From a virus: 64,000 bases of DNA. Where the stretch lies: IMG/VR virus record IMGVR_UViG_3300009103_000008, positions 1-64,000 of that record. The stretch is one strand, 5' to 3'. Shown here one piece after another: positions 63,057 through 64,000 of this stretch. The notes beneath the pieces are model-generated. The model searched no databases, was not told the origin of the DNA, and saw nothing but the letters and a program-made list of their open reading frames with translations. How positions within the stretch are numbered: the stretch's first letter is position 1; each line of letters opens with the position of its first letter. The translations under genes and the position numbers were made by a program.

Positions 63057-63995
63057 TCAATCTCTGTCTATATTTTCGTTAGACTCCGCACCGTCCCAGT
63101 TTAAATCTGTTTGACTTCTTTGCTTCTCAACGAAATCCATCTCTAACTGATTTTCGTCCTTTTCATGCATAGGACATTCAGGTGGAGGTGATTCTCCTTC
63201 TTTCATATGCTGAAAGAATTTACTTTTTGGATTCCATATCTTAGCCTGTCTATATCCACCAATATTTAATCGAGAGTTCGGAAGTCCAGTTTCTTCGTCC
63301 ACTAACTTTAAATCTCTTTGCCATTTTTGCATCGAATTCTCTGCTATTGCATGTTCATTAAACCAAGTCTCGGACTCCCCATAGAAGTATGTCGATGCCC
63401 ATTCTTCTCTTTTAAAAGGTACTACCTGTAGTATAGGAGTTCCAGTTGGAATTATGAACGAGTAATCTACCCTAGGATAGAATATGATTTGTCCGTTATC
63501 TACGCCAACATTAAATTTATCGGTATCGATAACCCCTTGCCATACTGCAAAGTATTTATTCTGAAATAAAAACGGGTCTATAAACAAAACAGAATAGCCC
63601 GGCGGAGTTGTCATATTCCAATGAGAAGATATTTTAAATGCATCTTTAACTGGTGAATCATCAATATATTGAATAGTATCTGCAAGTTGTGCCGAAGGGT
63701 GTGATTGTGATACTTCTGTTATACCTTCTTCGACTTGCATTTCCTGACTACCGTCTGGCCAATTCCAATCTACTCCGTTTCTTACTGGAATATCCTTAGT
63801 GCAAACAATGTAATAACCCATTGTTAACCAGTCTTGCATTGCTGGACAAGACCTAATAGTTTGAGTCAATCTACCTCTATGGTCAATTCTGACTTTCATC
63901 TTCTTCCACCATTCTGGCTGATAGTCTCTAGCTGCTATTGGTCTAAAGCTTGCATAAGACTCTTCGTCATAAGTTCTAAATTCAATCGTTGGCAT
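63057..63995 (-). CDS. DUF6065-like hypothetical protein, 312 aa
   Basis: 'RLTQTIRSCPAMQDWLTMGY' and IVCTKDIPVRN, and later PTGTPILQVVPFKRE, resemble DUF6065 proteins found near oxygenases, as I recall them. 'SPPPECPMHEKDENQ' near the C-terminus may bind metal. It is upstream of and nearly joined to the oxygenase gene. Its start at 63995 (MPTIEFRTYDEESYASFRP) is close to the window edge, so the upstream context is unknown. Confidence 0.6.
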   Translation of the reverse strand: MPTIEFRTYDEESYASFRPIAARDYQPEWWKKMKVRIDHRGRLTQTIRSCPAMQDWLTMGYYIVCTKDIPVRNGVDWNWPDGSQEMQVEEGITEVSQSHPSAQLADTIQYIDDSPVKDAFKISSHWNMTTPPGYSVLFIDPFLFQNKYFAVWQGVIDTDKFNVGVDNGQIIFYPRVDYSFIIPTGTPILQVVPFKREEWASTYFYGESETWFNEHAIAENSMQKWQRDLKLVDEETGLPNSRLNIGGYRQAKIWNPKSKFFQHMKEGESPPPECPMHEKDENQLEMDFVEKQRSQTDLNWDGAESNENIDRD

Positions 63996-64000
63996 ATCTT

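Noticed and set aside
1-64000. CRISPR array, insertion sequence, integrase or attachment site
   Set aside because: No regular repeat-spacer pattern, transposase, integrase or flanking duplications seen; the content is that of a lytic phage.

Overview
The window is one strand of a T4-like marine myovirus genome: every gene I can support, and the single tRNA, lies on the minus strand, so transcription runs from high to low coordinates. The T4 core is plain. The head/tail block gp13-gp14-gp15-gp16-gp17-gp18-gp19-gp20-gp67/68 position-gp21-gp22-gp23 occupies 62.0-48.9 kb. It is followed by UvsY, UvsW, gp55, gp47 and gp46, then gp45-gp44-gp62-RegA, gp43, UvsX and gp41. The AT-rich sequence, several 2OG-Fe(II) oxygenases, Hsp20, CobS, peptide deformylase and a curli secretion pair resemble T4-like phages of marine bacteria (pelagiphage/cyanophage type). 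A SAR11-like host is an inference only.

Layout by region. 0-9.3 kb: a partial structural gene, then a run of unfamiliar late genes, several carrying candidate prohead-protease sites. One is a nucleotidyltransferase-kinase fusion with an internal-protein-like N-terminus; a ferritin-like protein and a ligase-like protein follow. 9.3-21.1 kb: lipoprotein, HAD phosphatase, gp41, UvsX, a ParB-like protein, staphylococcal-type nuclease, IscU, DNA polymerase, lysozyme, and an overlapping pair made of a TET/JBP-like dioxygenase and a cytosine-C5 methyltransferase. 21.1-29.5 kb: peroxiredoxin and Hsp20, then a tightly coupled late operon with CsgF, CsgG, two curlin-like proteins, a FecR-domain protein, small membrane proteins and a full-length CHASE2 class III nucleotidyl cyclase. 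29.5-35 kb: clamp and clamp-loader genes and RegA. 33.6-39.2 kb: a CobS-like AAA+ ATPase and CobT-like metallopeptidase/VWA protein, tRNA-Asp, an oxygenase and peptide deformylase. 39.2-48.5 kb: recombination and late-transcription genes. 48.5-64 kb: morphogenesis, ending in another oxygenase and a DUF6065-like protein.

Three things stand out. First, the methyltransferase/dioxygenase pair predicts post-replicative m5C-to-hmC DNA modification; the dioxygenase ends in a peptide nearly identical to the DNA polymerase's C-terminal clamp-binding tail. Second, the 22.4-29.4 kb operon joins curli export to a membrane cyclase with an apparently intact active site. Third, many promoters sit so close to start codons that mRNAs should start at the A of ATG: late (T)ATAAATA followed by five bases, and early -10 boxes followed by six bases. 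All functional statements come from reading the sequence; no database search was run.
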